In this document: in pieces, positions 54,496 through 63,068 of the stretch
Layout: each line of letters begins with the position of its first letter
Position numbering within the stretch: position 1 is the stretch's first letter
DNA from: Cytobacillus depressus
GTDB lineage: Bacteria; Bacillota; Bacilli; Bacillales; Cytobacillaceae
Direction of reading: 5' to 3'
NCBI RefSeq assembly: GCF_008923245.1
Contig: NZ_WBOS01000009.1
Coordinates: forward strand, 1-64,000
DNA: 64,000 nt
Notes under the pieces: model-generated
The model's database searches: none
The model's input: the letters and a program-made list of their open reading frames with translations, nothing else
Told to the model about the DNA's origin: nothing
Position numbers and translations under genes: made by a program

Positions 54496-55806
54496 TCACT
54501 CTTTCTTGACCAAATAATTAACTGGTAATTTTATAGTGAAGATCGTACCATCTACTTCTGGTTCACTTTTCAAAAGGATCTTGCCTTCAAGTTCCTCAAC
54601 GATTCTTTGTACATATGACAGTCCTATCCCTGTTGATGAACTTCCTTCGCTTTCATATTTTGAAGTGAATCCAGGTTCAAAAATTAAATTCTTTCGTTTA
54701 TTTGGGATGCCAGGACCGTTATCACTTATTTGAAAATGAACCCAATTATTTTGTTTGGAAACAGAAATCTTCACAACTCCTAATTGTTTTATGGCTTCAA
54801 TGGAGTTCATTACTAAGTTATTAAGGATCGATAGAATTTTAAAAATATGATAGTCCGGATGATCCCCGTTAATCTCTTGTTTAAACTCAATCTCTTTTCC
54901 TAAGGAAAGTGCATAATTATTATTAGCTCGTATAATGAGATCAAGGAGTTCATATATGGTCATGTATTCTTTAAAACTTTCATCCGATATTAATTTGGAA
55001 AGTCCAGCATAAATTCGCTGGTTATCCTTTTTTATTTCGTGTATCTCTCCGGCAATTTTTAATGTTTTGGCGGCCAGACATTGAATTGGCAGCGTCTCCT
55101 TTTGCTCTTCAAACTCCATTAGCTTTTGATATAAAAAATAGGAATCCTGTGTTATTTTTTCACTGTTTATTAATGTTTTCTTTAAGTGGATTGTTTCTTC
55201 GTATAAGCTTGAGATAATCATGAGAAGATGAGCATTTTGTTGGCGTGTTTGCTTAACTGTCAGTTTGGTCTTATATAATTTCAGGAGATTGAAAAATCCT
55301 ATCGTAAAATAGCTGCGAAAAATGGCAATCACGATTATTTTATGTATAGCGGAAGGAGAAGTATAAGCGTCGAATGCAATGTATTGAAAAGTGATTTCCG
55401 CAATGCTGGATGATATTTCTATGATAATACCCAAAATCCCCATTAGCACTGGACGATGATGTAAGCGTTTCATTTTTATGGTATAAAAAAGAAAGGCAAA
55501 AGTTAGATAATAAAAAAAAGTGGGATAATGAGCGATAAAAGAGTCTGTAAACACCTTACCGTAAATAATCAGGTCTAATAGGATTCTAAATAATACAACC
55601 ATGATTCCTACTATGAAACCAGAGAGAATAGACGGTATTTTTCGTAGAAGTAATAAAGAAAAGAAAAATGTCGGTGTACCGAAACTAATCCGAAACGAAT
55701 CATTGAAAGGATAAAAAAATAATTGACCCGCCAAAGGAACCAATATCAACATCATAAAAAAAATATAAGGATCTCTTTTGTTGAGTAAAAAATTCAAACC
55801 ATCCAC
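54496..55806 (-). CDS. glnK: Membrane sensor histidine kinase of the GlnK (YcbA) type
   Basis: The 436-residue protein has about six membrane segments in the first 190 residues, a coiled linker, and a C-terminal HATPase_c domain: the N box LSILNNLVMNSIEAIKQ, the G1 box ISDNGPGIPN and the G2 box GSSSTGIGLSYVQRIVEE. The dimerisation part lacks a textbook HisKA motif, as in the B. subtilis GlnK group. It is the partner of the response regulator directly downstream. The start appears to be GTG with weak AGGAT upstream. The signal is probably glutamine or a related amino acid, by analogy. Confidence 0.85.
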   Translation of the reverse strand: MDGLNFLLNKRDPYIFFMMLILVPLAGQLFFYPFNDSFRISFGTPTFFFSLLLLRKIPSILSGFIVGIMVVLFRILLDLIIYGKVFTDSFIAHYPTFFYYLTFAFLFYTIKMKRLHHRPVLMGILGIIIEISSSIAEITFQYIAFDAYTSPSAIHKIIVIAIFRSYFTIGFFNLLKLYKTKLTVKQTRQQNAHLLMIISSLYEETIHLKKTLINSEKITQDSYFLYQKLMEFEEQKETLPIQCLAAKTLKIAGEIHEIKKDNQRIYAGLSKLISDESFKEYMTIYELLDLIIRANNNYALSLGKEIEFKQEINGDHPDYHIFKILSILNNLVMNSIEAIKQLGVVKISVSKQNNWVHFQISDNGPGIPNKRKNLIFEPGFTSKYESEGSSSTGIGLSYVQRIVEELEGKILLKSEPEVDGTIFTIKLPVNYLVKKE

Positions 55807-56058
55807 ATCCTGAACTTTATATAAGAAATTATATATATCGATGTGAATTAAAGCTACAATTTACAGAAAAAACAGTCTATTCAGACTAGTTTGTATTACG
55901 TTAGTCTTTAATGAAGCGGGAGGAAAGTCATACGATGCCAAGATTAGCAAATGGTTATGAATAGGATCCTGACAAGCTATTACACGCGTTTAGTTTTGAG
56001 CATCCAAACACAAAAGGTCATTAATAGCATCAGAGTAGTACTTGAAACGAAGTGGAAA
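55807..56058. other. Intergenic region with remnants, no intact gene
   Basis: A short AFSFEHPNTKGH frame and other fragments without starts are visible. It lies between the sensor kinase start and the PncA relic and should contain the kinase promoter. Confidence 0.35.
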
Positions 56059-56130
56059 GAGTTTAACACAAACGGTTACGAGTGGGCACTTACGCATTTT
56101 AAGAATACACTTGGAGCTACGATTATTTAG
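56059..56130 (+). pseudogene. C-terminal tail of a nicotinamidase-like gene
   Basis: The frame reads EFNTNGYEWALTHFKNTLGA plus TII and a TAG stop, the usual end of PncA-like hydrolases. No N-terminal part is attached. It retains the gene's terminator just downstream. A more damaged copy lies at 32041-32106. Confidence 0.7.
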
Positions 56131-56134
56131 TTAA

Positions 56135-56173
56135 AAACAGGCGAACAGAACAAAGGCTGTTCGCCTGTTTTAA
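56135..56173 (+). terminator. Terminator of the former nicotinamidase gene
   Basis: AAACAGGCGAACAG (56135-56148) pairs perfectly with CTGTTCGCCTGTTT (56157-56170). Confidence 0.8.
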
Positions 56174-56317
56174 AAGATTGCTAATTTTGATCTCTTCTTC
56201 TTTTTTGAATGGTAGCGATAAGGAATTAGAATGCTCGACCATTCAACTGAAATTAAGGTACATATTAAAGTAAATATTCGCAAAATATAGATTACCATTT
56301 CTGCTTAAATCCTATGG

Positions 56318-56345
56318 TATATTGGAACAGCATGCTATAAGTTGA
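56318..56345 (+). repeat. 5' region of the YczE-type gene, duplicated at 35796
   Basis: These 28 bases match 35796-35823 at 26 positions and end directly at the ribosome binding site GAAGGAG. The TATATT within 56315-56325 could be part of a promoter. Confidence 0.5.
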
Positions 56346-56355
56346 AGGAGCAGTA

Positions 56356-57006
56356 ATGATGAGAAAAGAATGGTTTCTGCGCTGGTCATTTTTTGTTTTT
56401 GGATTGATGATTGTCGCTATTGGGATTTCTTTAACCATAAAAGGGAAGCAATTAGGTATTGGTCCGTGGGATGTTTTTCATTACGGGCTATTTCTTAAGT
56501 TCGGGCTATCAATTGGTACTTGGTCAATCATAAGCGGCTGTTTTTTGTTGTTGCTTATTACCATGGTGAAAAAAGCTTGGCCTAAAATAGGGGCACTTCT
56601 TAATATGGTGTTTCTTGGATTATTTATTGATTTTTTCAATTGGCTTTTACCGCCAATTGATGGGTTAGTAGGAGAAACATTGGCGTATTTGTTCGGTGTT
56701 ATTTTACTAGGTTATGGCATTGGATTTTATGTTTCAGCTAACCTTGGAGCGGGTCCAAGAGACAGTTTTATGCTATTAATTGTTGAAAAAACGGGTTGGA
56801 GCATTCCTTGGGTACGAAATGGAATTGAAGTATTAGTTTTTCTTCTAGGTTGGTTGTTAGGCGGTCCTGTCGGCATAGGCACGGTGTTTATTGCTTTTGG
56901 GTTAGGGCCAATTTTAGGAGTGTCGATCCCTCAATGTAAAAAAATCTTTGCATTTTTCCTCAAAGATGAGCTTTTACCCACTGATAACACACACTTAAAA
57001 AATTGA
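56356..57006 (+). CDS. YczE/YyaS/YitT-family membrane protein
   Basis: The 216-residue protein has about five membrane segments. The family words are GIGPWDVFHYGLFLKFGLSI in the first half and its internal counterpart NLGAGPRDSFMLLIVEKTG in the second, showing the two-repeat build of YczE. The biochemical role of the family is not known; in B. subtilis YczE affects bacillaene/surfactin-type secondary metabolism, but that is not evident here. GAAGGAG lies 8 bases before the ATG. It is monocistronic. Confidence 0.85.
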   Translation: MMRKEWFLRWSFFVFGLMIVAIGISLTIKGKQLGIGPWDVFHYGLFLKFGLSIGTWSIISGCFLLLLITMVKKAWPKIGALLNMVFLGLFIDFFNWLLPPIDGLVGETLAYLFGVILLGYGIGFYVSANLGAGPRDSFMLLIVEKTGWSIPWVRNGIEVLVFLLGWLLGGPVGIGTVFIAFGLGPILGVSIPQCKKIFAFFLKDELLPTDNTHLKN

Positions 57007-57021
57007 AGTATTTGTATAAAT

Positions 57022-57055
57022 GGCGAACAGAATCAAAGCTGTTCGCCGTTTTTTA
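57022..57055 (+). terminator. Terminator of the YczE-type gene
   Basis: GGCGAACAG (57022-57030) pairs with CTGTTCGCC (57039-57047), followed by GTTTTTT. Its sequence resembles the terminator at 56135. Confidence 0.88.
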
Positions 57056-57146
57056 CATATTTTTAAATTGAGATATTGACTATTGAATTTGTCTCCTAGT
57101 ATTTTTACAATGGGGTAGGATATATAATGACTGAATTTAACACTAT

Positions 57147-58100
57147 TTACCATTCTATTGAAGAGCTCGTAATATGTTTAATCCCCCTTATCGCTGCTAC
57201 CTCTTCTACTAGTCTTTGCATGGCAAGGTTTTTCTGTTTGGCTTCTATCATGATGTCAAAGTCTTGATTTAGCTCTTTTGCCATTTTCAGAAAGGGAAGT
57301 ACGAAAGGTAGGGAGACAAAATCGGCGTGCGAACGATAGGCTTCGTCCGATTTTGGTGACGAAAGATGAACTTTAGGTACAGTATTAAAGGCTTTCCAAG
57401 TGTTAAATATTCGTTGTAAATAGGATTCAAGTTTAACCTCTCCTTTATTTGCCATGTAGTGATGGTAATCAAGGATCATTGGAATGCTTTCCTTTTCACA
57501 AGTAGTGAGTGTTTCTTGGACATTATATGTTTTATCATCATTTTCTAATGTCATTCGCTTTTTTATTTCATCTGGTAATTTTTTAAAATTTTGGTGGAAC
57601 CGATATAATGACTTTGTTTTATCGCCATAGCTTCCGCCAATATGAATATTTATTAAACCCGTTTTGTGAGCATTCATTGCATGCAGCATTTTGTAATGAT
57701 ATTCCATATCCTTCACTGCATTTATGGTCACTTCGTCTCTTAGACTTGTGAAAAGAGTAAATTGATTTGGGTGAAAGCTGACTCGAAGTCTAAACTGATT
57801 TATTATTCTTCCTAGTTCTTCCCATTCTTTTTTAAATGGCGTGACAAAATCCCACATGACTTCTGGATGGGTGGCTAAAGGGACGATCGCACTTGAAAAT
57901 CGATATAGCTCGATTTCATGCGCAATATTATAATATAGAATCCTTTTTGTGTGATGTAAGTTTTGTGCTGTTACGGATTTAAGTTTTTCCAATCGTTCGT
58001 TTTTAGGTAATGCTGAATATCGTGTAAATGTTAAAGTTTTTGATGGGCTTGCATCCCATAATCCTAATGCATTCGCAACATAGCCGAAACGTATCTTCAT
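57147..58100 (-). CDS. uvsE: UV damage endonuclease UvsE
   Basis: The 317-residue TIM-barrel enzyme nicks DNA 5' to pyrimidine dimers and 6-4 photoproducts. Recognisable parts are MKIRFGYVANALGLWDASPS, LRVSFHPNQFTLFTS, INIHIGGSYGDK, LENDDKTYNVQE with metal-binding Glu, and PMILDYHHYMANKG with metal-binding His. The ATG at 58100 has AAAAGG about 8 bases upstream; the open frame begins 39 bases further but lacks a ribosome site. In sporulating bacilli it helps spores withstand UV. Confidence 0.92.
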   Translation of the reverse strand: MKIRFGYVANALGLWDASPSKTLTFTRYSALPKNERLEKLKSVTAQNLHHTKRILYYNIAHEIELYRFSSAIVPLATHPEVMWDFVTPFKKEWEELGRIINQFRLRVSFHPNQFTLFTSLRDEVTINAVKDMEYHYKMLHAMNAHKTGLINIHIGGSYGDKTKSLYRFHQNFKKLPDEIKKRMTLENDDKTYNVQETLTTCEKESIPMILDYHHYMANKGEVKLESYLQRIFNTWKAFNTVPKVHLSSPKSDEAYRSHADFVSLPFVLPFLKMAKELNQDFDIMIEAKQKNLAMQRLVEEVAAIRGIKHITSSSIEW

Positions 58101-58201
58101 CTTTTTTCCTTTTATTAAGTATTTTGTATAAATTATCATTAACTAAAAGGTTTACGATATACAGAAAAGAAAACTCTATTTTGAAAATCAGGGGTATACT
58201 T

Positions 58202-58381
58202 ATGAAAAAATATAGATTAAAAAATGAATTTAAAGGATACAAAAAAGGAACTCGGTTTTATGTTGTGGCTGAATCAGAGTTTATTGGAGTAAAGGAATAT
58301 GTCTTAAGAACCCAGGATTTAATAAATAGGATCGTCATTTCAGAAGATGAACTGACTAAGAATTTTATTTTAATAAAATAG
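58202..58381 (+). CDS. Small hypothetical protein (59 aa)
   Basis: The ATG at 58202 is preceded by AGGGGT, and the product is basic and compact, with FYVVAESEFIGVKEYVLRTQ in the middle. I do not recognise a family. A close relative of its first 29 residues is encoded at 63362, which shows that this is a real, once-duplicated gene. It is divergent from uvsE. Confidence 0.65.
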   Translation: MKKYRLKNEFKGYKKGTRFYVVAESEFIGVKEYVLRTQDLINRIVISEDELTKNFILIK

Positions 58382-58437
58382 CTTTCTTGTACTTTATGGA
58401 AAAATGACATAGTAGAAGGCCGTATATTTGCTCTTCA

Positions 58438-58572
58438 ATGGATATTGATTCCTTCTCCATTCCAGTAGAAAACCTTGCTTCATTGGTTTTAAAAGAGAAT
58501 GTTTCTATTCTTCAATGGGGCGGGGTACTTCTTATTCTTTTAGGAATATCTGTAACACCTATTAACAATTAA
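58438..58572 (+). pseudogene. C-terminal fragment of an EamA/DMT-family transporter
   Basis: The frame reads PVENLASLVLKENVSILQWG followed by GVLLILLGISVT, the last membrane helix and its approach in EamA drug/metabolite exporters. Only about 44 codons remain and no promoter or upstream helices are present. Confidence 0.65.
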
Positions 58573-58717
58573 TACAACGTAAAGTTAAACTTCAATAACT
58601 CTCGGGACAGTGCACCTTTCCCCATTTTCCCCTATTCTGAATTCTGTATTATTTTCAGAAACTTCAATTGATTTTCCCAAACCTCTATGTTACGATATTT
58701 TTCAAAGGATGATGTTT

Positions 58718-59356
58718 ATGAAAAAGTTACCACTTAAGGAGAGGATTATTGAAACAGCACTGGTTTTGTTTGAACAGCATGGCTACCATGGAGTCACGGT
58801 CAGTCAAATTGTTGATGAGTGCGGGACATCCAAAGGGGGTTTCTATCACAACTTTAAATCCAAAGATGAATTGCTTTATCACATCCACGATTGTTTCATC
58901 TCCTATGTTCTCGATAAAGCCAGGGAAGCTTATGATAACTTTGATACACCCGTTTCCCGATTATGCGCAACCATTCAATCTTTTACAAAAGTATTTGATT
59001 TATACAAACCCCATATTACTGTTTTTTATCAGGAAAGCACCTATTTAGTTGGCGATTATTATCAGAAGATCGATGAAAAACGCGATGAGTACCGGAAATT
59101 AATCGTTCAGATGATTAAGGAAGGGCAGACAAATGGCGACTTCCGAACTGAAGTTCCGGCGGATATCTCTACGATGTCAATCATTGGCATGATCAACTGG
59201 ACTTACAAATGGTTTAGTAAAGAAGGCCCGTTGTCAATTGAATCTATTGCACTCATTTTTAATGACCTTATTCTTCATTCACTTCTAACAGAAAAGGGCA
59301 TGAAAGATGAAGCAGTCAACAACTATTTACTTAAAAGTCAGCCGATATCATTCTAG
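58718..59356 (+). CDS. TetR-family regulator of the acyl-CoA operon
   Basis: The protein (212 aa from ATG 58718, AAAGGATG upstream) has an N-terminal TetR helix-turn-helix: ETALVLFEQHGYHGVTVSQI and DECGTSKGGFYHNFKSKDEL. The C-terminal domain is ligand-binding, likely for an acyl-CoA. It lies directly upstream of and in the same direction as the acyl-CoA dehydrogenase gene, with two near-palindromic ACCGAC-type sites between them, so it most likely represses that operon until the ligand appears. An upstream frame to 58610 has no ribosome site. Confidence 0.87.
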   Translation: MKKLPLKERIIETALVLFEQHGYHGVTVSQIVDECGTSKGGFYHNFKSKDELLYHIHDCFISYVLDKAREAYDNFDTPVSRLCATIQSFTKVFDLYKPHITVFYQESTYLVGDYYQKIDEKRDEYRKLIVQMIKEGQTNGDFRTEVPADISTMSIIGMINWTYKWFSKEGPLSIESIALIFNDLILHSLLTEKGMKDEAVNNYLLKSQPISF

Positions 59357-59381
59357 CTGGCTATTAATATACGAGGGACAG

Positions 59382-59395
59382 ACCGACTGGTCGGT
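59382..59395. promoter_or_regulatory. TetR operator site 1
   Basis: ACCGACTGGTCGGT is a perfect inverted repeat of two 6-base arms around TG. It lies between the tetR and yngJ genes. Confidence 0.7.
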
Positions 59396-59466
59396 AATAC
59401 AATTGGAACCCCATTGCAATGATCCATCCACCATGATCCAAATTCGTCCTATTACCTAGTTGCAGA

Positions 59467-59480
59467 CCAACTGGTCGGTC
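59467..59480. promoter_or_regulatory. TetR operator site 2
   Basis: The sequence ACCAACTGGTCGGTC around 59466-59480 repeats site 1 with one changed base, 84 bases downstream and only some 24 bases before the GTG start of yngJ. Two sites at this spacing would allow cooperative repression. Confidence 0.65.
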
Positions 59481-59503
59481 TCAATAAAAGGAGGAAACAA
59501 GTC

Positions 59504-60646
59504 GTGAATTTCGAATTAACGAGCGAACAGCAAATGCTAAAGGAAATGGTAAGGGATTTTGCCAAGAAAGAAATCAAGCCATATGCACGTGAGGTGGATG
59601 AAACTTCGCAAATGCGCTATGAAACTTTTAAAAAGCTGGGGGAGCTCGGCTTGTTAGGCATTCCTTTTCCTGAAAAATATGGCGGTGCTGGCGGGGATAC
59701 CATTTCTTATATTATTGCAGTGGAGGAAATCGGAAGAGCTTGCGGCGGCACTGGATTAAGCTACGCGGCAAACACCAGCCTTGGAGCGAGCCCAATTTAT
59801 TATTTCGGAACTGAAGAGCAAAAGCAGGAATGGCTGGTCCCAATGGCGAAAGGAGAAACAATGGGTGCTTTTGGTTTAACGGAACCAAATGCCGGATCCG
59901 ATGCTGGTGGAACAAGAACGAGAGCCGTACTTGACGGTGACGAGTGGGTGATTAATGGTGAAAAGTGCTGGATTACTAATGCTGGCTATTCTAGGCAAGT
60001 AATTGTAACCGCTGTCACCGGTAAAAAAGACAATGGACGTAATATTGTCTCTGCAATTATTGTGCCAACCGATGCACCAGGCGTAAGGATTTCCTGCAAT
60101 TATGACAAGATGGGTGTCCGTGGCTCCAATACGTGTGAAATCGTCCTTGAAAATGTTCGCGTTCCGAGGGAAAACCTGCTAGGTGATGAGAAAAAGGGCT
60201 TCAGCCAATTTTTATATACCCTTGATGGAGGCCGGATTTCGATCGCAGCCCTATCTGTCGGAATTGCACAGGCGGCTTATGAGAAAGCCCTTCAATATTC
60301 GAAGGAAAGGCAGCAGTTCGGGCAGTCCATTTCTAACTTCCAGGCCATTCAGTTTAAACTGGCGGATATGGCGATGGAAATTGAACTGGCCCGGAATATG
60401 GTTTACAAGTCAGCATGGCTGAAGGATCAAGGAAAACCATTTGGCAAAGAATCCGCATTTGCTAAGCTTTATGCATCTGAAGCAGGCTTCCGTGTCTGTA
60501 ACCAAGCTATCCAGATACATGGCGGCTATGGCTATATGAAAGAGTATGATGTAGAGCGCTATTTGCGTGACATCAAATTAATGGAAATAGGAGAAGGAAC
60601 CTCTGAAATCCAGCGTTTGGTCATTGCACGCCATTTAGGATGTTAA
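59504..60646 (+). CDS. yngJ: Acyl-CoA dehydrogenase, YngJ-like
   Basis: The 380-residue flavoprotein introduces a double bond at C2-C3 of an acyl-CoA, passing electrons to ETF. Family segments are MGAFGLTEPNAGSDAGGTRT, GEKCWITNAGYS, SKERQQFGQSISNFQAIQFK, QIHGGYGYMKEYDVERYLRD and the catalytic-Glu region MEIGEGTSEIQR. It opens the yng-type operon, with YngI 18 bases downstream. The start is GTG 59504 with AAAGGAGG at 59487-59494. In bacilli this operon has been linked to branched-chain (leucine-type) acyl-CoA breakdown. Confidence 0.92.
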   Translation: MNFELTSEQQMLKEMVRDFAKKEIKPYAREVDETSQMRYETFKKLGELGLLGIPFPEKYGGAGGDTISYIIAVEEIGRACGGTGLSYAANTSLGASPIYYFGTEEQKQEWLVPMAKGETMGAFGLTEPNAGSDAGGTRTRAVLDGDEWVINGEKCWITNAGYSRQVIVTAVTGKKDNGRNIVSAIIVPTDAPGVRISCNYDKMGVRGSNTCEIVLENVRVPRENLLGDEKKGFSQFLYTLDGGRISIAALSVGIAQAAYEKALQYSKERQQFGQSISNFQAIQFKLADMAMEIELARNMVYKSAWLKDQGKPFGKESAFAKLYASEAGFRVCNQAIQIHGGYGYMKEYDVERYLRDIKLMEIGEGTSEIQRLVIARHLGC

Positions 60647-60664
60647 TAAGCAGGAGGAAAAAAA

Positions 60665-62302
60665 ATGGCCGAATTGATCCGAAAAAGTGTAGGAGAGCTA
60701 TTAGCCGATAGAGCAAAGGAAATGCCAAACCGTGATGCCCTTGTGTATCCCGACCGCGGCCTTCGCTACTCATACAGTGAATTCAATGATGTATGTGAGC
60801 AGGTGGCAAAGGGGTTAATCGCTCTTGGTGTTCAAAAAGGAGAAAATGTAGCTGTTTGGGCGACAAATGTCCCAGAGTGGGTAAGCCTGCAATTTGGCAC
60901 AGGAAAAATGGGAGCTGTTTTAGTGACGGTCAACACGAACTATCGCTCGTCAGAACTTGAATACCTTTTAAAACAATCAGAAAGCACCACACTTTTTTTA
61001 ATTGAAGGTTACAGGGGAAACTCCTATATCGACACAATTTATGATCTGTGTCCCGAACTAAAAACAGCTGAACCAGGCAAGCTTGAATCCAAAAGGCTGC
61101 CATTACTAAAAAACGTAATTATCATAGGCGAAAAGAAGTACGAAGGTGCCTACAACTGGTCCGATCTGATTGAATTGGCAGGGCATATTACTGATGAAGA
61201 ATTAAAGGCAAGAATGGCTTCCTTGGATCCAGATGATGTCATCAATATGCAATATACATCTGGCACGACTGGTTTTCCAAAGGGGGTCATGCTGACACAT
61301 AGCAACTTGACGAATAATGCTTATAATATTGCAAAATGTATGGAGCTCACAGAGCAAGACCGGTTATGTATTCCTGTTCCATTTTTCCATTGTTTTGGGT
61401 GCGTGATTGGCACGTTAGCATGTGTTAGTGTCGGGGCTACGATGATCCCAGTTCAGGAATTCGACCCTGAAGCGGTGCTGCTTACAGTTGAACAAGAAAA
61501 GTGCACAGCGCTACACGGCGTGCCGACGATGTTTATTGCTGAGCTTAACCATCCTAATTTTGCAAAATATGACCTTTCCACGCTTCGCACTGGCGTGATG
61601 GCTGGTTCCAACTGCCCGGTCGAAGTGATGAAAGCCGTCATTAATAAAATGAATATGACCGAAATAACGATTTGCTACGGCCAGACTGAAGCATCCCCAG
61701 TCATTACTCAGACTCGAACAGATGATCCGATTGAGCTGAGGGTAGAAACGATTGGCAGGGCTCTTCCGAATGTGGAAGTAAAGATTGTAGAACCTGGCAC
61801 GAACCGCGAACTGCCAGCCAATCATCAAGGTGAGCTTTGTACGAGGGGTTATCATGTGATGAAGGGCTATTACCGGAATGATGAGGCAACGAGGGAGACC
61901 ATTGATGAAGATGGCTGGCTCCATACTGGCGATTTAGCTGTTATGGATGAAAATGGCTATTGCCGAGTTACCGGCCGCCTGAAGGATATGATAATCCGCG
62001 GGGGAGAAAACATTTATCCGCGTGAAATTGAAGAATTCCTTTATACCCATCCGAAGGTACTTGATGCTCAGGTGATCGGGGTACCTGATGATAAATTCGG
62101 TGAGGAAGTGATGGCCTGGATTATTTTAAAGGATGGCGAAACTGCCACAGCCGATGAAATCAAGGATTATTTTAAAAATAAAGTGTCCCGCCACAAGATT
62201 CCAAAATATATCAATTTCACGGATGCATATCCAATGACCGCTTCTGGAAAGATCCAAAAGTTCAAGCTCCGCGAACAGTCTATTAATCTGTTAACGATTT
62301 GA
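60665..62302 (+). CDS. yngI: AMP-forming acyl-CoA synthetase, YngI-like
   Basis: The 545-residue enzyme activates a fatty or short-chain acid with ATP and CoA. The A3 motif is MQYTSGTTGFPKGVMLTH, A5 reads YGQTEASPV, A7/A8 include DEDGWLHTGDLAVMDENGY and GRLKDMIIRGGENIYPREIE, and the A10 lysine lies in MTASGKIQKFKLRE. It follows yngJ by 18 bases with AGGAGG upstream. Downstream the operon normally continues with a biotin carboxylase gene, which is missing here. Confidence 0.92.
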   Translation: MAELIRKSVGELLADRAKEMPNRDALVYPDRGLRYSYSEFNDVCEQVAKGLIALGVQKGENVAVWATNVPEWVSLQFGTGKMGAVLVTVNTNYRSSELEYLLKQSESTTLFLIEGYRGNSYIDTIYDLCPELKTAEPGKLESKRLPLLKNVIIIGEKKYEGAYNWSDLIELAGHITDEELKARMASLDPDDVINMQYTSGTTGFPKGVMLTHSNLTNNAYNIAKCMELTEQDRLCIPVPFFHCFGCVIGTLACVSVGATMIPVQEFDPEAVLLTVEQEKCTALHGVPTMFIAELNHPNFAKYDLSTLRTGVMAGSNCPVEVMKAVINKMNMTEITICYGQTEASPVITQTRTDDPIELRVETIGRALPNVEVKIVEPGTNRELPANHQGELCTRGYHVMKGYYRNDEATRETIDEDGWLHTGDLAVMDENGYCRVTGRLKDMIIRGGENIYPREIEEFLYTHPKVLDAQVIGVPDDKFGEEVMAWIILKDGETATADEIKDYFKNKVSRHKIPKYINFTDAYPMTASGKIQKFKLREQSINLLTI

Positions 62303-62323
62303 CCTAGTTCGGGGGGCGGGAAG

Positions 62324-62392
62324 GTGAAAATTGAACGAAAATGTGGCCGCCGAGACAATAACAATAAAATCGAGGGAATTAACATCAACTAG
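62324..62392 (+). pseudogene. Possible scar of a deleted biotin carboxylase gene (yngH)
   Basis: A frame of 22 codons begins at GTG 62324 behind a strong GGGGGG/AAGG-type site and ends at TAG 62392, just before the yngHB ribosome binding site. In relatives this is where a gene of about 450 codons sits. The 22 codons could be its fused first and last parts after an in-frame deletion; the sequence is too short to prove it. Confidence 0.35.
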
Positions 62393-62408
62393 GTGAGGAG
62401 AAAAAAAG

Positions 62409-62621
62409 ATGGCGAAAATTGAAGCAAGCATGGCAGGAAGTGTTTGGAAGGTATTGGTGAAAGAAGGCGACGAGATTAAGGCGGGCCAGGACGTGGTTAT
62501 CCTTGAATCGATGAAAATGGAAATACCTATTGCGGCTGAGGTAGATGGTGTCGTGACAAAGGTATATGCCCAAGAAGGGGAATTTGTGAACGACGCTGAT
62601 GTCCTTTTGGAAACCGAGTAG
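62409..62621 (+). CDS. yngHB: Biotin/lipoyl attachment (BCCP-type) protein YngHB
   Basis: The 70-residue protein is a single biotinyl/lipoyl domain. The attachment lysine is Lys36 in ILESMKMEIPI, within the biotin-type MKM, and the barrel is completed by GVVTKVYAQEGEFVNDADVL. It would carry CO2 between a biotin carboxylase and a carboxyltransferase, but neither gene is found downstream before the terminator. AGGTGAGGAG precedes the ATG. It may now be without partner here, or use partners encoded elsewhere. Confidence 0.92.
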   Translation: MAKIEASMAGSVWKVLVKEGDEIKAGQDVVILESMKMEIPIAAEVDGVVTKVYAQEGEFVNDADVLLETE

Positions 62622-62711
62622 TCAAGCTACTGGGGATTGATGAAAAAATCCTAATGGTACAGAAAACTGAAAGAGACTTTAGAAGCGGGCAATAAAGCTT
62701 CCAAGGATGGA

Positions 62712-62742
62712 CCACCTTGTACTTTTACAAGGTGGCATTTTT
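62712..62742 (+). terminator. Terminator of the yng operon
   Basis: CCACCTTGTA (62712-62721) pairs with TACAAGGTGG (62726-62735), followed by CATTTTTA. Confidence 0.85.
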
Positions 62743-62807
62743 ACTTTAAATTACTATGGAACAGGCAGTTTCTTGGGTAGTAAAATACCATTGACGGACA
62801 ATTCACT

Positions 62808-63068
62808 TTAGTTTTTCCATCTTTTAAGTTTAGGAATATTTCGTGTGAATAATCCAGCTATAAATTTAGGCATACCGAACTCAACAATCTTTCCTTTAAC
62901 GATCTCCTTCATTTCATCTACCGTTATATTTGGCAGAGTGAATTCTCCATCGATATAGCAGTGGCTACAAAACATCACACTTTTTGTGCCATCTCTTTCC
63001 GTACCACCACCTATTTCGTCTTTGGCTAATGGCATACTGCAACTTTGACAATTTTTGTATTTCTCCAC
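62808..63068 (-). CDS. Putative zinc-ribbon protein
   Basis: The 86-residue protein has the pair CQSCSMPL (two Cys) and FCSHCYIDGEF (two Cys), which together form a zinc ribbon of the type found in small bacterial proteins with that heading (Zn_ribbon_2). The rest is basic and helical. Start GTG 63068 has GAGGTAAT upstream. Its task is unknown; binding to nucleic acid or protein is possible. Confidence 0.8.
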   Translation of the reverse strand: MEKYKNCQSCSMPLAKDEIGGGTERDGTKSVMFCSHCYIDGEFTLPNITVDEMKEIVKGKIVEFGMPKFIAGLFTRNIPKLKRWKN

